DNA of 64,000 bases from Ancylobacter mangrovi (GTDB lineage: Bacteria; Pseudomonadota; Alphaproteobacteria; Rhizobiales; Xanthobacteraceae): contig NZ_JANTHZ010000001.1 in the NCBI RefSeq assembly GCF_024752355.1, forward strand, positions 1,054,001-1,118,000, in the 5' to 3' direction. This document shows, in pieces, positions 16,483 to 24,812 of the stretch. Position 1 is the stretch's first letter, and every line of letters starts with the position of its first letter. The position numbers and the translations under genes were made by a program. The notes beneath the pieces are model-generated. The model had not been told where the DNA came from and ran no database searches. It saw only the letters and a list, made by a program, of their open reading frames with translations.

Positions 16483-17277
16483 TCAGGGCTTCAGCGCGCG
16501 CAGCTCCTGCGTGGTGCGCGAGGCCGCCGCCATGAGGAAGGCGGCGTCCGACTGCGTGGGGATGAACCGCGAGCCGTGGGAGATGTAGATCGCCTGGCGC
16601 TGCGGGTCGCCATCGCCACCGACCCCGAAGAACTTGCCCTGCGCCTTGCATGCGCGCCCCACCCGCTCGACCGCCGCCATCGCCTCGGGATCGCCGAGCT
16701 GGCCGGGCTTGCCCATGCTGGTCAGAAGGTCGGTGAGGCCGATCAGGATCACGTCGACCCCCTCCACCGCGGCGATCGCCTCGGCATTGGCGACGCCCTC
16801 GACGGTCTCGATCATGCACACCACCAGCGTGCTGCGGTTCATGATCGCGATCGCCTCTGCCTGCGGCAGCGGGCGATAGTCGAACAGCGCGTAGCCCGAG
16901 GTCGCCGAGCGGCGGCCGATAGGGGCGTAGCGCGCGGCATTCACGCCCGCCTGCGCGTCCTCGGCTGTGTTCACGTCGGGAAAGACGATGCCGGTGATGC
17001 CGCCGTCGAGCAGCACCGGAATGTCCGGGTCGCGGCAGCTGCGCACCCGCACCATCGCGGTTATGCCGCAGCCGAGCGCGATCTGTCCGATATGGGCGAT
17101 CGTCTCCCGCGAGTAGATGGCGTGCTGGGCGTCGATGAACAGGAAGTCCATGCCGCTCGAGCGGGCGATGCGGGCGACGTCGCCGGTGCGCGAGACGCGC
17201 ACGATCATGCCGACCGCGAGTTCGCCCGCCTCGAGCCGCTGCCTGGTGGGATTTGCGATGTCGGCGATATCAGGCAT
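16483..17277 (-). CDS. HpcH/HpaI-type class II pyruvate aldolase (copy 1)
   Basis: 264 residues. The family residues are an active-site His in DAQHAIYS, an Arg in VRVRSC, and Glu and Asp metal ligands in MIETVEGV and IGLTDLLTSMG. These metal-dependent aldolases cleave 4-hydroxy-2-keto acids to pyruvate (or oxaloacetate) plus an aldehyde. The gene starts 8 bp inside the end of the FMN dehydrogenase gene, so the two are translationally coupled. Co-occurrence with a 2-hydroxyacid dehydrogenase fits further oxidation or release of hydroxy acids. Substrate chain length unknown. Confidence 0.87.
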   Translation of the reverse strand: MPDIADIANPTRQRLEAGELAVGMIVRVSRTGDVARIARSSGMDFLFIDAQHAIYSRETIAHIGQIALGCGITAMVRVRSCRDPDIPVLLDGGITGIVFPDVNTAEDAQAGVNAARYAPIGRRSATSGYALFDYRPLPQAEAIAIMNRSTLVVCMIETVEGVANAEAIAAVEGVDVILIGLTDLLTSMGKPGQLGDPEAMAAVERVGRACKAQGKFFGVGGDGDPQRQAIYISHGSRFIPTQSDAAFLMAAASRTTQELRALKP

Positions 17278-18502
17278 GTCCGATCTTCCTGCTGGGCGCC
17301 GCCGCCTCGCCGGCTGCGGGCTCCTCTCCCATGATGCGGAACGGCGGCTCGCGCTGCATCAGGCAGTGCGGGCCGAGTTCGGCGAGGCTGGTGCGGCCCA
17401 TCTGGCCGAGATTGACGTCGATCTCCTTGCGCAGGATCTCGATCGCCTTCTTGGCGCCGGGAAGGCCGAAGGCGGCGACGCCGTAGAGCGTGGGCCGGCC
17501 AATGAAGGCGAACTGCGCGCCGAGGCACATGGCGATCAGGATGTCCGAGCCGCGGCGGATGCCGCTGTCGACCATCAGCACCATCTTCTCCCCCACCGTC
17601 GCGCGGATGAGCGGCAGCATGTCGATCGGGGTCGGCGCCATGTCGAGCTGGCGCCCGCCATGGTTCGAGACGATGATGCCGTCAATGCCGAGGTCGGCGG
17701 CGCGCACCGCGTCCTGCGGGTGCAGCAGGCCCTTGATGACGAGGTTGCCCGGCCAGATCCTGCGGTAGTGCTCGACGTCGGCCCAGGTCTGTTCCGAGGC
17801 CGGGGTCTGGGTGCCGAAGAAGTCGGCCACCTGGTCGGGCGTCGCGCCTTCCTTCACATAGGACTGCCAGGCCGGCATCATCGGCGTGCCGCCGCCCGCC
17901 TTCAGATAGTCCATCAGCCAGCCCGGCCGCGACAGGCCGTCGATCACGGTCGACATCTTGAACTTCAGCGGCCGGGTGAAGCCGTTGCGCAGGTTGCGCT
18001 CGCGCTTGGGGACGATCGGCACGTCGGCGGTGAGCACCAGCGTCTTGAAGCCGAGATCGGCGATCCGCCCGACCAGGCGCTGGCCAACCGCGCGCTCGCG
18101 GGTGCTGTAGAGCTGGTACCAGAGATTGTCCGGCGCGCGCGCCAGCCCGTCCTCGACCCGCGAATTGCTGGCGCAGGGAAAGGCGAAGACGATGTTCGCC
18201 TCGGCCGCCGCCTGCGCCAGCATCTCGTCGGCGCCGGGACGCCAGAGGCCGGAGATGCCGGTCGGGCAGATGCCGAGCGGGCTGTCATAGGTGACGCCGA
18301 ACAGCGTCGTCTTCTGGCTGCGCTCGGAGATGTCGACGAAGTAGCGCGGCAGCAGCCGGTAGTCCTGGAAGGTCTGGCGGTTGCGGGCGAGGCAGGTCTC
18401 GGATTCGACGCCGCCGTCGATGAAGTCGAAGGCGATCAGCGGTAGGCGCCGCCGCGCCGCGGCCCGCAAGTCGTCGATAGTGACGATCTTATCGATGTTC
18501 AT
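17270..18502 (-). CDS. FMN-dependent alpha-hydroxyacid dehydrogenase (LldD/mandelate type), copy 1
   Basis: 410 residues. The catalytic histidine and FMN-binding Arg are clear in IIVSNHGGRQLD and DSGIRRGSDILIAM, with WYQLYSTRE and LTADVPIV as further flavin-site strands. The usual Tyr of FDYIDGGA reads FDFIDGGV here, a conservative change in the substrate pocket. The enzyme should oxidise an L-2-hydroxy acid such as lactate or a sugar-derived hydroxy acid to the keto acid, probably at the membrane face. First gene of a two-gene operon with the HpaI-type aldolase, below the operator at 18587. Confidence 0.88.
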   Translation of the reverse strand: MNIDKIVTIDDLRAAARRRLPLIAFDFIDGGVESETCLARNRQTFQDYRLLPRYFVDISERSQKTTLFGVTYDSPLGICPTGISGLWRPGADEMLAQAAAEANIVFAFPCASNSRVEDGLARAPDNLWYQLYSTRERAVGQRLVGRIADLGFKTLVLTADVPIVPKRERNLRNGFTRPLKFKMSTVIDGLSRPGWLMDYLKAGGGTPMMPAWQSYVKEGATPDQVADFFGTQTPASEQTWADVEHYRRIWPGNLVIKGLLHPQDAVRAADLGIDGIIVSNHGGRQLDMAPTPIDMLPLIRATVGEKMVLMVDSGIRRGSDILIAMCLGAQFAFIGRPTLYGVAAFGLPGAKKAIEILRKEIDVNLGQMGRTSLAELGPHCLMQREPPFRIMGEEPAAGEAAAPSRKIGHA

Positions 18503-18586
18503 GGAAGTCCCGGATTTGCGCTGGGCACCCTGCCCGACAGGCCCGCCGACCAGGGCAGCGGGGCGGCGCGGGCGGATCGAACAAGA

Positions 18587-18604
18587 TTATAATATTATAA
18601 ATAC
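18587..18604. promoter_or_regulatory. AT-rich 18-bp operator, copy E, with minus-strand promoter
   Basis: TTATAATATTATAAATAC, 12 of 18 matches to the reference. The minus promoter is TTGACA (18625-18620), 17 bp, ATTTAT (18602-18597), or TATTTA at 16 bp, so the operator overlaps the -10 of the FMN-dehydrogenase/aldolase operon. Confidence 0.55.
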
Positions 18605-18637
18605 GCCCGCCCCTCCCGCTGTCAATCGACGCTGCCC

Positions 18638-19771
18638 TTAGCTGGCGCGAAAGCGCACCAGCGCCTCGCGGTCGATCTCGATGCCAAGGCCCGGGCCTTC
18701 GGGCACCCGGACCCGCCCGCCCTCGTGCTCGATCGGCTCGGTCAGGATCGCCTGCCGGATCGGGTGTTCGGTGCGGTCGAATTCCAGCAGCGGCTCCTGC
18801 GGCGCCAGCGAGCACGGGGTGAAGGACGGCAGCACGGCGAGGAGCTGCAGCCCGGCGGCGATGGCGATGCCGGTGCCCCACACATGCGGCGCGTAGCGTA
18901 TGCCGTAGGCACTCGCCATGTCGGCGATCTTCCTGCACTCGGAAATGCCGCCGGCGGCGCAGGTGTCGGGCTGGACGATATCGAGCGCGCGCTTCTCGAA
19001 CAGCTCGCGGAAGCCGAAGCGGGTGAACTCGCATTCGCCGGTGGCGACCGGAATGCGCAGCGCCGCCTTGACCTGGAGATGGCCGGCCACGTCCTCCGGC
19101 GGCACCGGCTCCTCGAACCAGCCGATGTCGTATTCCTCGATGGCGCGGCCGAGCCGGATCGCGGCGACGGTGTCGTAGGCGTGGTTGGCGTCGATCATGA
19201 GGCCGACCTCCTCGCCGATCGCCGTGCGCACGGCGCGGGTGATCGCCGCGTCCTCCTCGACGCCGAAGCCGACCTTCAGCTTCACCGCGCCGAAGCCCTC
19301 GGCGACATAGCCGGCGGCCTCCTCGGCGAGATATTCGGCCGGCTCGCCCTGCTCGCGGCGGTAGAGGCCGGTCGCATAGGCCGGCACCTCGCTGCGGACC
19401 GGGCCGCCGAGCAGGCGATGGACCGGCTGGCTCAGATATTTGCCCTTCAGGTCCCAAAGCGCGATGTCGATGCCGCTCAGTCCCTGGATGATCACGCCCT
19501 TCTGGCCGTGGTCGCGGAAGCGGGCATAGATCTCGTTCCAGAGATATTCGCTGCGCATCGGGTCCTGCCCGACGAGCAGCGGGCGCATCGCCGCGACGAC
19601 CGCCGCGTTGATGCGTGCCGGGCCGTAGCATTCGCCCCAGCCGACCAGCCCCTCATCGGTGACGATCTCGACGATCATCGCCGTGCGCGTCGCGTACCAG
19701 GCACGCGAATAGGCGAAGGGTTGCGACAGCGCCGCCTCGAGGACGTGCGCCCTCACATCTGTGATCTTCAT
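18638..19771 (-). CDS. Enolase-superfamily sugar-acid dehydratase (mandelate racemase group), paralogue 2
   Basis: 377 residues. It has the same residue plan as the 9877 gene: VKLKVG with Lys164/Lys166, MIDANHAYD, WFEEP, ATGECEF and APHVWGTGI. The start MKITDVRAH at 19771 follows GGGGGA; an in-frame ATG at 19795 lacks a site. It shares long stretches with paralogue 1, for example GLSGxDIALWDxKGK, indicating a duplication within the block. It is downstream of an FMN dehydrogenase gene (51-bp gap), so one operon from the promoter at 21257-21286. Probable role is a sugar-acid dehydratase of different stereospecificity. Confidence 0.88.
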   Translation of the reverse strand: MKITDVRAHVLEAALSQPFAYSRAWYATRTAMIVEIVTDEGLVGWGECYGPARINAAVVAAMRPLLVGQDPMRSEYLWNEIYARFRDHGQKGVIIQGLSGIDIALWDLKGKYLSQPVHRLLGGPVRSEVPAYATGLYRREQGEPAEYLAEEAAGYVAEGFGAVKLKVGFGVEEDAAITRAVRTAIGEEVGLMIDANHAYDTVAAIRLGRAIEEYDIGWFEEPVPPEDVAGHLQVKAALRIPVATGECEFTRFGFRELFEKRALDIVQPDTCAAGGISECRKIADMASAYGIRYAPHVWGTGIAIAAGLQLLAVLPSFTPCSLAPQEPLLEFDRTEHPIRQAILTEPIEHEGGRVRVPEGPGLGIEIDREALVRFRAS

Positions 19772-19822
19772 TCGTTGTCCCCCGTTCGGGCGCATGGGAC
19801 CGGCGGAGCACCGCCGGCGATG

Positions 19823-21094
19823 TCAGCGCGCACCCGAGTTCCGCACCAGGAAGGATGGATCGAGCTCAGCGGGCGAGGTGCAGCCGATCAGCGCCATGTC
19901 GCGGTCGATCTCTTCCGCCAGCAGGGTGATCGCGTGCCGCACGCCCGCCTCGTCGCCGACCGAGGCGGCGAAGAAGAAGGGCCGGCCGAGGAAGACGAAG
20001 GACGCGCCGAGCGCGAGCGCCTTGAGCACGTCGGTGCCGCGACGGATGCCGCTGTCCAGCATGACGGTGGTCGACCCGCCGACCGCGGCGACGATGTCCG
20101 GCAGCGCGCGCAGCGAGGCGAGGCTGCCGTCGAGCTGGCGCCCGCCATGGTTGGAGACGATGATGCCGTCGGCGCCGATATCGCGGGCCTTGCGGGCGTC
20201 CTCGGGCGAGAGGATGCCCTTGAGGATGAAGTTGCCCTGCCACTGGTCGCGGATCCAGGCCATATCGTCCCAGGTCAGCGAGTCGCGGCGCCCGAAGCTG
20301 CGCTGCGCGGTCGGCGAGATCAGCGGCGGGCCGCGTTCGCCGCCGGTGATGTTCTCGAAGCGCGGCATGCCGTTGCGCCACAGCGTGCGGGCCAGCGTAT
20401 GGGTGAGCCAGCGCGGATGGGTGATCCCGTCCCAGGCGAGGCGCGCGGTCGGGCGCAGCGGGATCGAGAAGCCGTTGCGCACATTGTTCTCGCGGTTGCC
20501 GTTCACCGCCACGTCGACGGTGACGACCAGCGTCCGGTAGCCGGCGCGCCGCACCCGCTCGATCAGCGGCCCGACCGTGGTGCGGTCGCCCGGTATGTAG
20601 GCCTGGAACCAGGTGTCGGGATTGGCGGCGATGACCTTCTCCATCGCCATCAGCGAGGCGCCGCTGAGCAGGCAGGGAATGCCCGCCTCATAGGCGCCGC
20701 CGGCGAGCACGCGCTCGCACTCGAAGGCGCCGAGCGCGGTCGAGCCCATCGGCGCGATGCCGAACGGCGCGCTCCAGCGATGGCCGAACAGGTCCACCGC
20801 CTGGCCGCGCCGGGTGGTGTCGACCAGTACCCGCGGGATGAAGCTCCAGTCGTCGAAGGCGGCGCGGTTCGCGTCGCGCGTACCGTTGCTCTCGACGCCG
20901 CCGGAGACGAAACCGTAGATGCAGCGCGGCAGCACGCGGCGCGCCTCGACCTCGAAATCGTCCAGCGAGAGGACGCGCGAAAGACGGCGCGGCGTGTTGG
21001 CGTCGCTCGAGCCCGCCCAGCGGAAATCGGATGCCGTAAAAGACGTCTTGGGGGAGTTGGTCCCCGCCCCGGATTGTTGCTCGGCCGCAGCCAC
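19823..21094 (-). CDS. FMN-dependent alpha-hydroxyacid dehydrogenase, copy 2
   Basis: About 423 residues from GTG 21094, chosen because AAGGA lies eight bases upstream; the frame stays open to 21166 without a better signal. FMN/active-site motifs: WFQAYIPGD, VTVDVAVNGNRENN, LKGILSPEDA, IIVSNHGGRQLDGS and DSGIRRGTDVLKALALGA. The N-terminal 45 residues are a poorly conserved, probably disordered extension. It is distinct from copy 1 and should accept another L-2-hydroxy acid. It is the first gene of an operon with dehydratase paralogue 2. Confidence 0.88.
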   Translation of the reverse strand: MAAAEQQSGAGTNSPKTSFTASDFRWAGSSDANTPRRLSRVLSLDDFEVEARRVLPRCIYGFVSGGVESNGTRDANRAAFDDWSFIPRVLVDTTRRGQAVDLFGHRWSAPFGIAPMGSTALGAFECERVLAGGAYEAGIPCLLSGASLMAMEKVIAANPDTWFQAYIPGDRTTVGPLIERVRRAGYRTLVVTVDVAVNGNRENNVRNGFSIPLRPTARLAWDGITHPRWLTHTLARTLWRNGMPRFENITGGERGPPLISPTAQRSFGRRDSLTWDDMAWIRDQWQGNFILKGILSPEDARKARDIGADGIIVSNHGGRQLDGSLASLRALPDIVAAVGGSTTVMLDSGIRRGTDVLKALALGASFVFLGRPFFFAASVGDEAGVRHAITLLAEEIDRDMALIGCTSPAELDPSFLVRNSGAR

Positions 21095-21435
21095 GCTCGT
21101 TCCTTCCCAACGCCCTCGCACGCCTGCCCATCGCCGGAGGCCGCAGCGAAAAACCCCGCCCGGCACGCCCGCCGCTCGACAGCAGAACGCCGTTTCTTGT
21201 TCTCGATGGCAGCCGAAGACCGCGAGACGCGGGCTTCACACGCTGATGATTAAAAAATATAATAGTATTTATTGACATCGTGTCAATCCCCCGCCTCAAT
21301 GCGCCAGGGCCGGCCCGGCGCACATGGCGGGGACAGCCGGCCACCGTTTCCGACGCAAAAGACCTGGGCCAGACCCCGAGTCCGAACAGGGCTCGAGGCC
21401 GGCCGGGCCCGAGCTGGGAGTGCCTTGACTTGCGG
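21095..21435. other. 341-bp divergent regulatory region
   Basis: Between FMN dehydrogenase copy 2 and dgoK. It contains AT-rich operator F and, next to it, ATTGACA-TCG-TGTCAAT (21271-21287), in which two -35 hexamers face opposite ways. Bases 21290-21430 are an uneventful GC-rich leader of dgoK. Confidence 0.6.
21257..21274. promoter_or_regulatory. AT-rich 18-bp operator, copy F (identical to copy D)
   Basis: ATATAATAGTATTTATTG. The minus-strand promoter is TTGACA (21286-21281), 16 bp, TATTAT, overlapped by the operator, serving the FMN-dehydrogenase/dehydratase operon. dgoK reads the other way. Confidence 0.65.
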
Positions 21436-22365
21436 ATGTTCTGCGCCGCCGTCGACTGGGGAACGTCGAGCTTCCGGCTGTGGCTGCTGGACCGGGCGGG
21501 CATGGTCGTGGCCGAGCGGCGCAGCGACGAGGGCATGCAGCACTGCCACCGCGTCGGCTTCGCTCCCGTGCTCGAAGCCCATCTGGCGGCAGCCGGCGCC
21601 CCGACCGGGCTGCCGGTGATGATCTGCGGCATGGCCGGCGCCCGGCAGGGCTGGCAGGAGGCGGGCTACCTCGACCTGCCCGCCCGGCTCGACACGCTGC
21701 CCGAACAGGCCATTCGGATTGCCGGCGCTGCGCGCGAGGTGTTCATCCTGCCCGGCCTCGCCCAGCGCCGCGCCGAGGCGCCGGACGTGATCCGCGGCGA
21801 GGAAACGCAGCTTCTCGGTGTCCTCGACGCGAGCGACGACACGCGCCTGTTCTGCCTTCCCGGCACGCATTCCAAATGGGTCGCGGTGGAGCAAGGCGCG
21901 GTGACGCGCTTTGCCACCTTCATGACCGGCGAATTATTCGCGCTGCTCTCGCGCCACTCCATCCTTGCCCATGCGATGCCGCAGGACATGGAGGTGCGCG
22001 AGGACGCGCCGCGCTTCCTCGAAGGGGTCGAGGACGGGGCGAGCGCGCCGGAGGCGGCAACGCGGCGGCTGTTCGGCCTCAGGGCCTCGCAACTGCTTGG
22101 CTTCAGCGACCGGGGCGACGGCGCCGCCTATCTCTCGGGCCTGCTGATCGGCGTGGAGATCGCCGGCGCACGGGCCTTCGACGGCGGGGAGAAGGCGCTC
22201 ACGCTGCTCGCCGGCGGGCCGTTGGCACGTCTCTACGAACGGGCGCTGACGGTGCACGGCTACACCGTCGCGACGCGCGACGCGGGCGAGGCGACGCGGC
22301 GCGGCCTCCATCAGGCGGCGCTCCGGCGCTGGCCGCACTGCGCGCCGGTGGAGGCCGCCTCGTGA
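21436..22365 (+). CDS. dgoK: 2-dehydro-3-deoxygalactonokinase
   Basis: 309 residues, ASKHA-fold sugar-acid kinase. N-terminal AVDWGTSSFRLWLLD is the phosphate-1 motif; CGMAGARQGW, RGEETQLLG and LPGTHSKWV are typical DgoK blocks. It phosphorylates 2-keto-3-deoxy-D-galactonate at O6 for DgoA. Upstream in-frame codons to 21280 would read through the promoter region and are discounted; ATG 21436 and TTG 21430 are the candidate starts, with GGGAG a little upstream. It stands alone on the plus strand, divergent from the FMN dehydrogenase. Confidence 0.88.
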   Translation: MFCAAVDWGTSSFRLWLLDRAGMVVAERRSDEGMQHCHRVGFAPVLEAHLAAAGAPTGLPVMICGMAGARQGWQEAGYLDLPARLDTLPEQAIRIAGAAREVFILPGLAQRRAEAPDVIRGEETQLLGVLDASDDTRLFCLPGTHSKWVAVEQGAVTRFATFMTGELFALLSRHSILAHAMPQDMEVREDAPRFLEGVEDGASAPEAATRRLFGLRASQLLGFSDRGDGAAYLSGLLIGVEIAGARAFDGGEKALTLLAGGPLARLYERALTVHGYTVATRDAGEATRRGLHQAALRRWPHCAPVEAAS

Positions 22366-22421
22366 TGCATCCGAGATCCCCCGATCCTCGCCGGCGGCCG
22401 CTTGACGGCAGCAGTCAGACG

Positions 22422-22445
22422 CTTAATTATAGAACTATATATAAC
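22422..22445. promoter_or_regulatory. TCTAT-type operator (copy G) and promoter
   Basis: CTTAATTATAGAAC (minus strand GTTCTATAATTAAG) joined to an ACTATATATAAC half, with TATAG-AA-CTATA as the dyad. TTGACG at 22402-22407 is a suitable -35. It precedes the D-2-hydroxyacid dehydrogenase at 22541. Confidence 0.5.
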
Positions 22446-22540
22446 GCTCCGATCGCCATCGGCAGCCGCCCGCCCCTCGCCGCGAGGACGGACCGGGCCC
22501 TCCGCCACACGTCCAGAACACGCATCCGGGTACGCATCTC

Positions 22541-23608
22541 ATGAACGGATCGACCGCACCGATCAATCGCAAGCGGCTTGTCTTCTTCGAGCGCTTCTTC
22601 GATCCCGTCGCCGAGCAGATACTGGGCGACCAGGAAGACATCGAGCTCATCAAGCTGCGCTATGGCGACGACGAGAACGAGAACTGGCGCGAGCTTTCGC
22701 GCAGCTGCGCCTACCAGATCGGCGCGCGCACCGAGTTGGTCGAACCCTGGTTCGCCGACGGCGCGCTGATCGCGCGGGCGCCGCGGCTCCTCGCCATCTG
22801 CTCGATCGGCGCCGGCTACGACGTCGTCGACGTCGACGCCTGCACCGAGGCCGGCATCGCCGTGTGCAGCCAGTCGGGCACCAATTGCGAGCCGGTGGCC
22901 GAGCACGCCATCGGCATGATGCTCAACCTGTCGAAGAAGATCGGCATCTCCAACCGCGCGCTGCTGCGCGGGGGCGCCGCCGACCGCATGGACCTGCGCG
23001 GCAACGACATCGTCGGCAAGACCGTCGGCATCGTCGGCATCGGCGCCATCGGCTCGCGCACCGCCCAGTTCTGCCGCGCCTTCGACATGACGGTGCTGGC
23101 CTACGACCCCTACCTGACCCGCGAGCAGATCGCCGCGCGCGGCGCTGAGAAGGTCGAGTTCGGCGAATTGCTGGCGCGCGCCGACTTCGTCACCGCGCAC
23201 TGTCCGCGCACCGAGGAGACGCTCGGCATGTTCGACGAGGCGGCCTTCGCGCAGATGAAGCCGAGCGCCTATTTCCTCAATACGGCGCGCGGGCGCATCC
23301 ATGACGAGGGCGCGCTGCTCGACGCGCTGCGGCGCGGGGTGATCGCCGGCGCCGGCATCGACGTGTTCGATCACGAGCCGCCGCCGCCCGACCACCCGCT
23401 GCTGCAGCTCGACAACGTCATCGCCACCCCGCACATCGCCGGCATGACGGCCGAGACCTTCTACAACATGTCGGTCAAGACCGCCGAGCAATGGATCGAA
23501 CTGCTGCGCGGCAAGGTGCCCCCGCGTCTGGTCAACCCCGAGGTCTGGCCGCGCTACAGCGCGCGCTTCGAAGAAATCGTCGGCTTCCGTCCGCAGCCGC
23601 TGGGCTGA
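22541..23608 (+). CDS. D-2-hydroxyacid dehydrogenase (NAD), copy 1
   Basis: 355 residues. The Rossmann motif is GIVGIGAIGSR; the catalytic Arg, Glu and His fall in NTARGRIHDE, DVFDHEPPP and ATPHIAGMT. The protein reduces a 2-keto acid or oxidises a D-2-hydroxy acid in the cytoplasm. VFFERFFDPVAEQIL and a longer N-terminal insert separate it from the other five copies in the window, so duplication is old rather than recent. It has its own TCTAT-type operator and is monocistronic, ending 318 bp before the ABC transporter. Confidence 0.88.
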   Translation: MNGSTAPINRKRLVFFERFFDPVAEQILGDQEDIELIKLRYGDDENENWRELSRSCAYQIGARTELVEPWFADGALIARAPRLLAICSIGAGYDVVDVDACTEAGIAVCSQSGTNCEPVAEHAIGMMLNLSKKIGISNRALLRGGAADRMDLRGNDIVGKTVGIVGIGAIGSRTAQFCRAFDMTVLAYDPYLTREQIAARGAEKVEFGELLARADFVTAHCPRTEETLGMFDEAAFAQMKPSAYFLNTARGRIHDEGALLDALRRGVIAGAGIDVFDHEPPPPDHPLLQLDNVIATPHIAGMTAETFYNMSVKTAEQWIELLRGKVPPRLVNPEVWPRYSARFEEIVGFRPQPLG

Positions 23609-23659
23609 CCGGGGCGCCCGCCGGCACGACATCCACGCCGCCACCAGGAAAGGGCAGAT

Positions 23660-23683
23660 ATTATCTATAGATCTATCATCAAT
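23660..23683. promoter_or_regulatory. TCTAT-type operator, copy H
   Basis: Two inverted half-sites share GATC: GATCTATAGATAAT on the minus strand and GATCTATCATCAAT on the plus strand, giving the perfect dyad ATAGATCTAT. It precedes the polar amino-acid-type ABC operon. Confidence 0.5.
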
Positions 23684-23703
23684 CATTGACTCCGGATGCG
23701 AGC

Positions 23704-23716
23704 TGACGTTTCGTCA
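23704..23716. promoter_or_regulatory. TGACG-N3-CGTCA palindrome (second copy)
   Basis: TGACG-TTT-CGTCA followed by CCT, matching the palindrome at 8225-8239 in both arms and in the flanking CCT. Confidence 0.4.
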
Positions 23717-23926
23717 CCTGCGTCGCCGACACGGTGAATCCGGCCGCGACGAGGAACGAAAACGAGCCGCCACGAGGCATCAGGCAGGCCGCGCCCGGGA
23801 CGTCGGGCCGCGGATCGCCCGGGCTTCGGCCTTTGTCGGCGCTCATCCGGGAGAGAAGACGCTTTCACCAGAACGGCCCGCCAGAACCAGAACCAAGGGC
23901 CGAGGGAACCTAAGGAGGAAACCGCA

Positions 23927-24727
23927 ATGTTCCGCACGAAACTGTTCGCGGCAGCCCTGGCGCTGCTGCTGCCGGTGGTCGCCGGCTCCGGCGCCAAGGC
24001 CGGCGAGGTGCTCGATCGCGTCGTATCGAGCGGCAAGCTGCGCGTGGCGGTGATGGGCAGCCTTCCGCCCTATACCAACATGCGCCCCGACGGGCAGATG
24101 GAAGGCTACGACATCGATCTGGCAAAGAAGTTCGCGGCGGCGCTGAAGGTGACGCCCGAATTCATCGTGGTCGACAGCGCCGGGCGCGTCGCCGCGCTGC
24201 AGACCGGCAAGGCGGACGTCACCATTTCCGGCTTCGCCCGCAACGTGCAGCGCTCGCTCACCATCGCCTTCTCCGACCCCTACCTCATCGTGCCGGGCCG
24301 GATCCTGGTGAAGACCGACAGCCCGCTGAAGAAGGTCGAGGACGTCAACGATCCCAAGGTGAAGCTGTCCTTGAACCGCGGCGGCAATTCCGAGCCGATC
24401 ATCGCCGCCAAGTTCCCGGACGCGCAGCGCATGCGCTTCAACACCAATGCGGACGGGCTCAACGCGCTGATGTCGGACCAGGTGGACGCGATGGCGCAGG
24501 ACGCCTTCTACCACGCCGAGCAGATCGCCAAGCATCCCGGCCAGCTTCGCATGCTGGATGGGACCTATTCGCGCCAGGAAGACTCGATCGGCGCGCCGGC
24601 GGGCGATGCCGACTGGCTGCGGGTGATCAACCTCTGGCTCGAGCAGCTCAACGCCACCGGCGAGAACAAGGAGCTGTTCAAGAAGTGGTTCGGCTTCGAT
24701 CCGCCCAAGATCACCGCCGACTACTGA
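23927..24727 (+). CDS. ABC transporter periplasmic binding protein, family 3 (polar amino acid type)
   Basis: 266 residues. A Sec signal peptide spans about 1-25 (FAAALALLLPVVAGSGAKA, cleavage near GAKA-GE). The mature protein begins with SGKLRVAVMGSLPPYTNM and has MEGYDIDLAKKFAAAL, the family 3 signature, and an aspartate/arginine pocket. Family members bind polar amino acids or small organic acids; in this locus a hydroxy- or amino-acid ligand is possible. TAAGGAGG lies ten bases before the ATG. A GC-rich hairpin follows the gene, as is common when the binding protein must be in excess. Confidence 0.9.
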   Translation: MFRTKLFAAALALLLPVVAGSGAKAGEVLDRVVSSGKLRVAVMGSLPPYTNMRPDGQMEGYDIDLAKKFAAALKVTPEFIVVDSAGRVAALQTGKADVTISGFARNVQRSLTIAFSDPYLIVPGRILVKTDSPLKKVEDVNDPKVKLSLNRGGNSEPIIAAKFPDAQRMRFNTNADGLNALMSDQVDAMAQDAFYHAEQIAKHPGQLRMLDGTYSRQEDSIGAPAGDADWLRVINLWLEQLNATGENKELFKKWFGFDPPKITADY

Positions 24728-24733
24728 CCGCCT

Positions 24734-24767
24734 GGCGGGCGCGCGGGCCTCAGGCCCGCCGCCCGCC
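24734..24767 (+). other. Intercistronic hairpin after the binding-protein gene
   Basis: Outer arms GGCGGGC and GCCCGCC enclose GCGGGCCT and AGGCCCGC. There is no T-run. It may stabilise the binding-protein message or attenuate downstream transcription. Confidence 0.5.
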
Positions 24768-24812
24768 GCTCTCCTGCGACCGCTGTCTGCGGCGATCACA
24801 GATCGGCATTCC

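Larger units (their letters stand above)
23609..23926. other. 318-bp intergenic region upstream of the ABC transporter
   Basis: Contains the dyad ATAGATCTAT (copy H of the TCTAT motif, 23660-23683), the TGACG-TTT-CGTCA palindrome (23704-23716) and, at the end, a perfect TAAGGAGG ribosome-binding site (23910-23917). The ORFs that cross it are shadows. Confidence 0.6.

Noticed and set aside
14522..16819. 765-residue minus-strand frame opposite the propeller and diketo hydrolase genes
   Set aside because: Shadow frame; the sense strand encodes complete proteins with conserved motifs and ribosome-binding sites.
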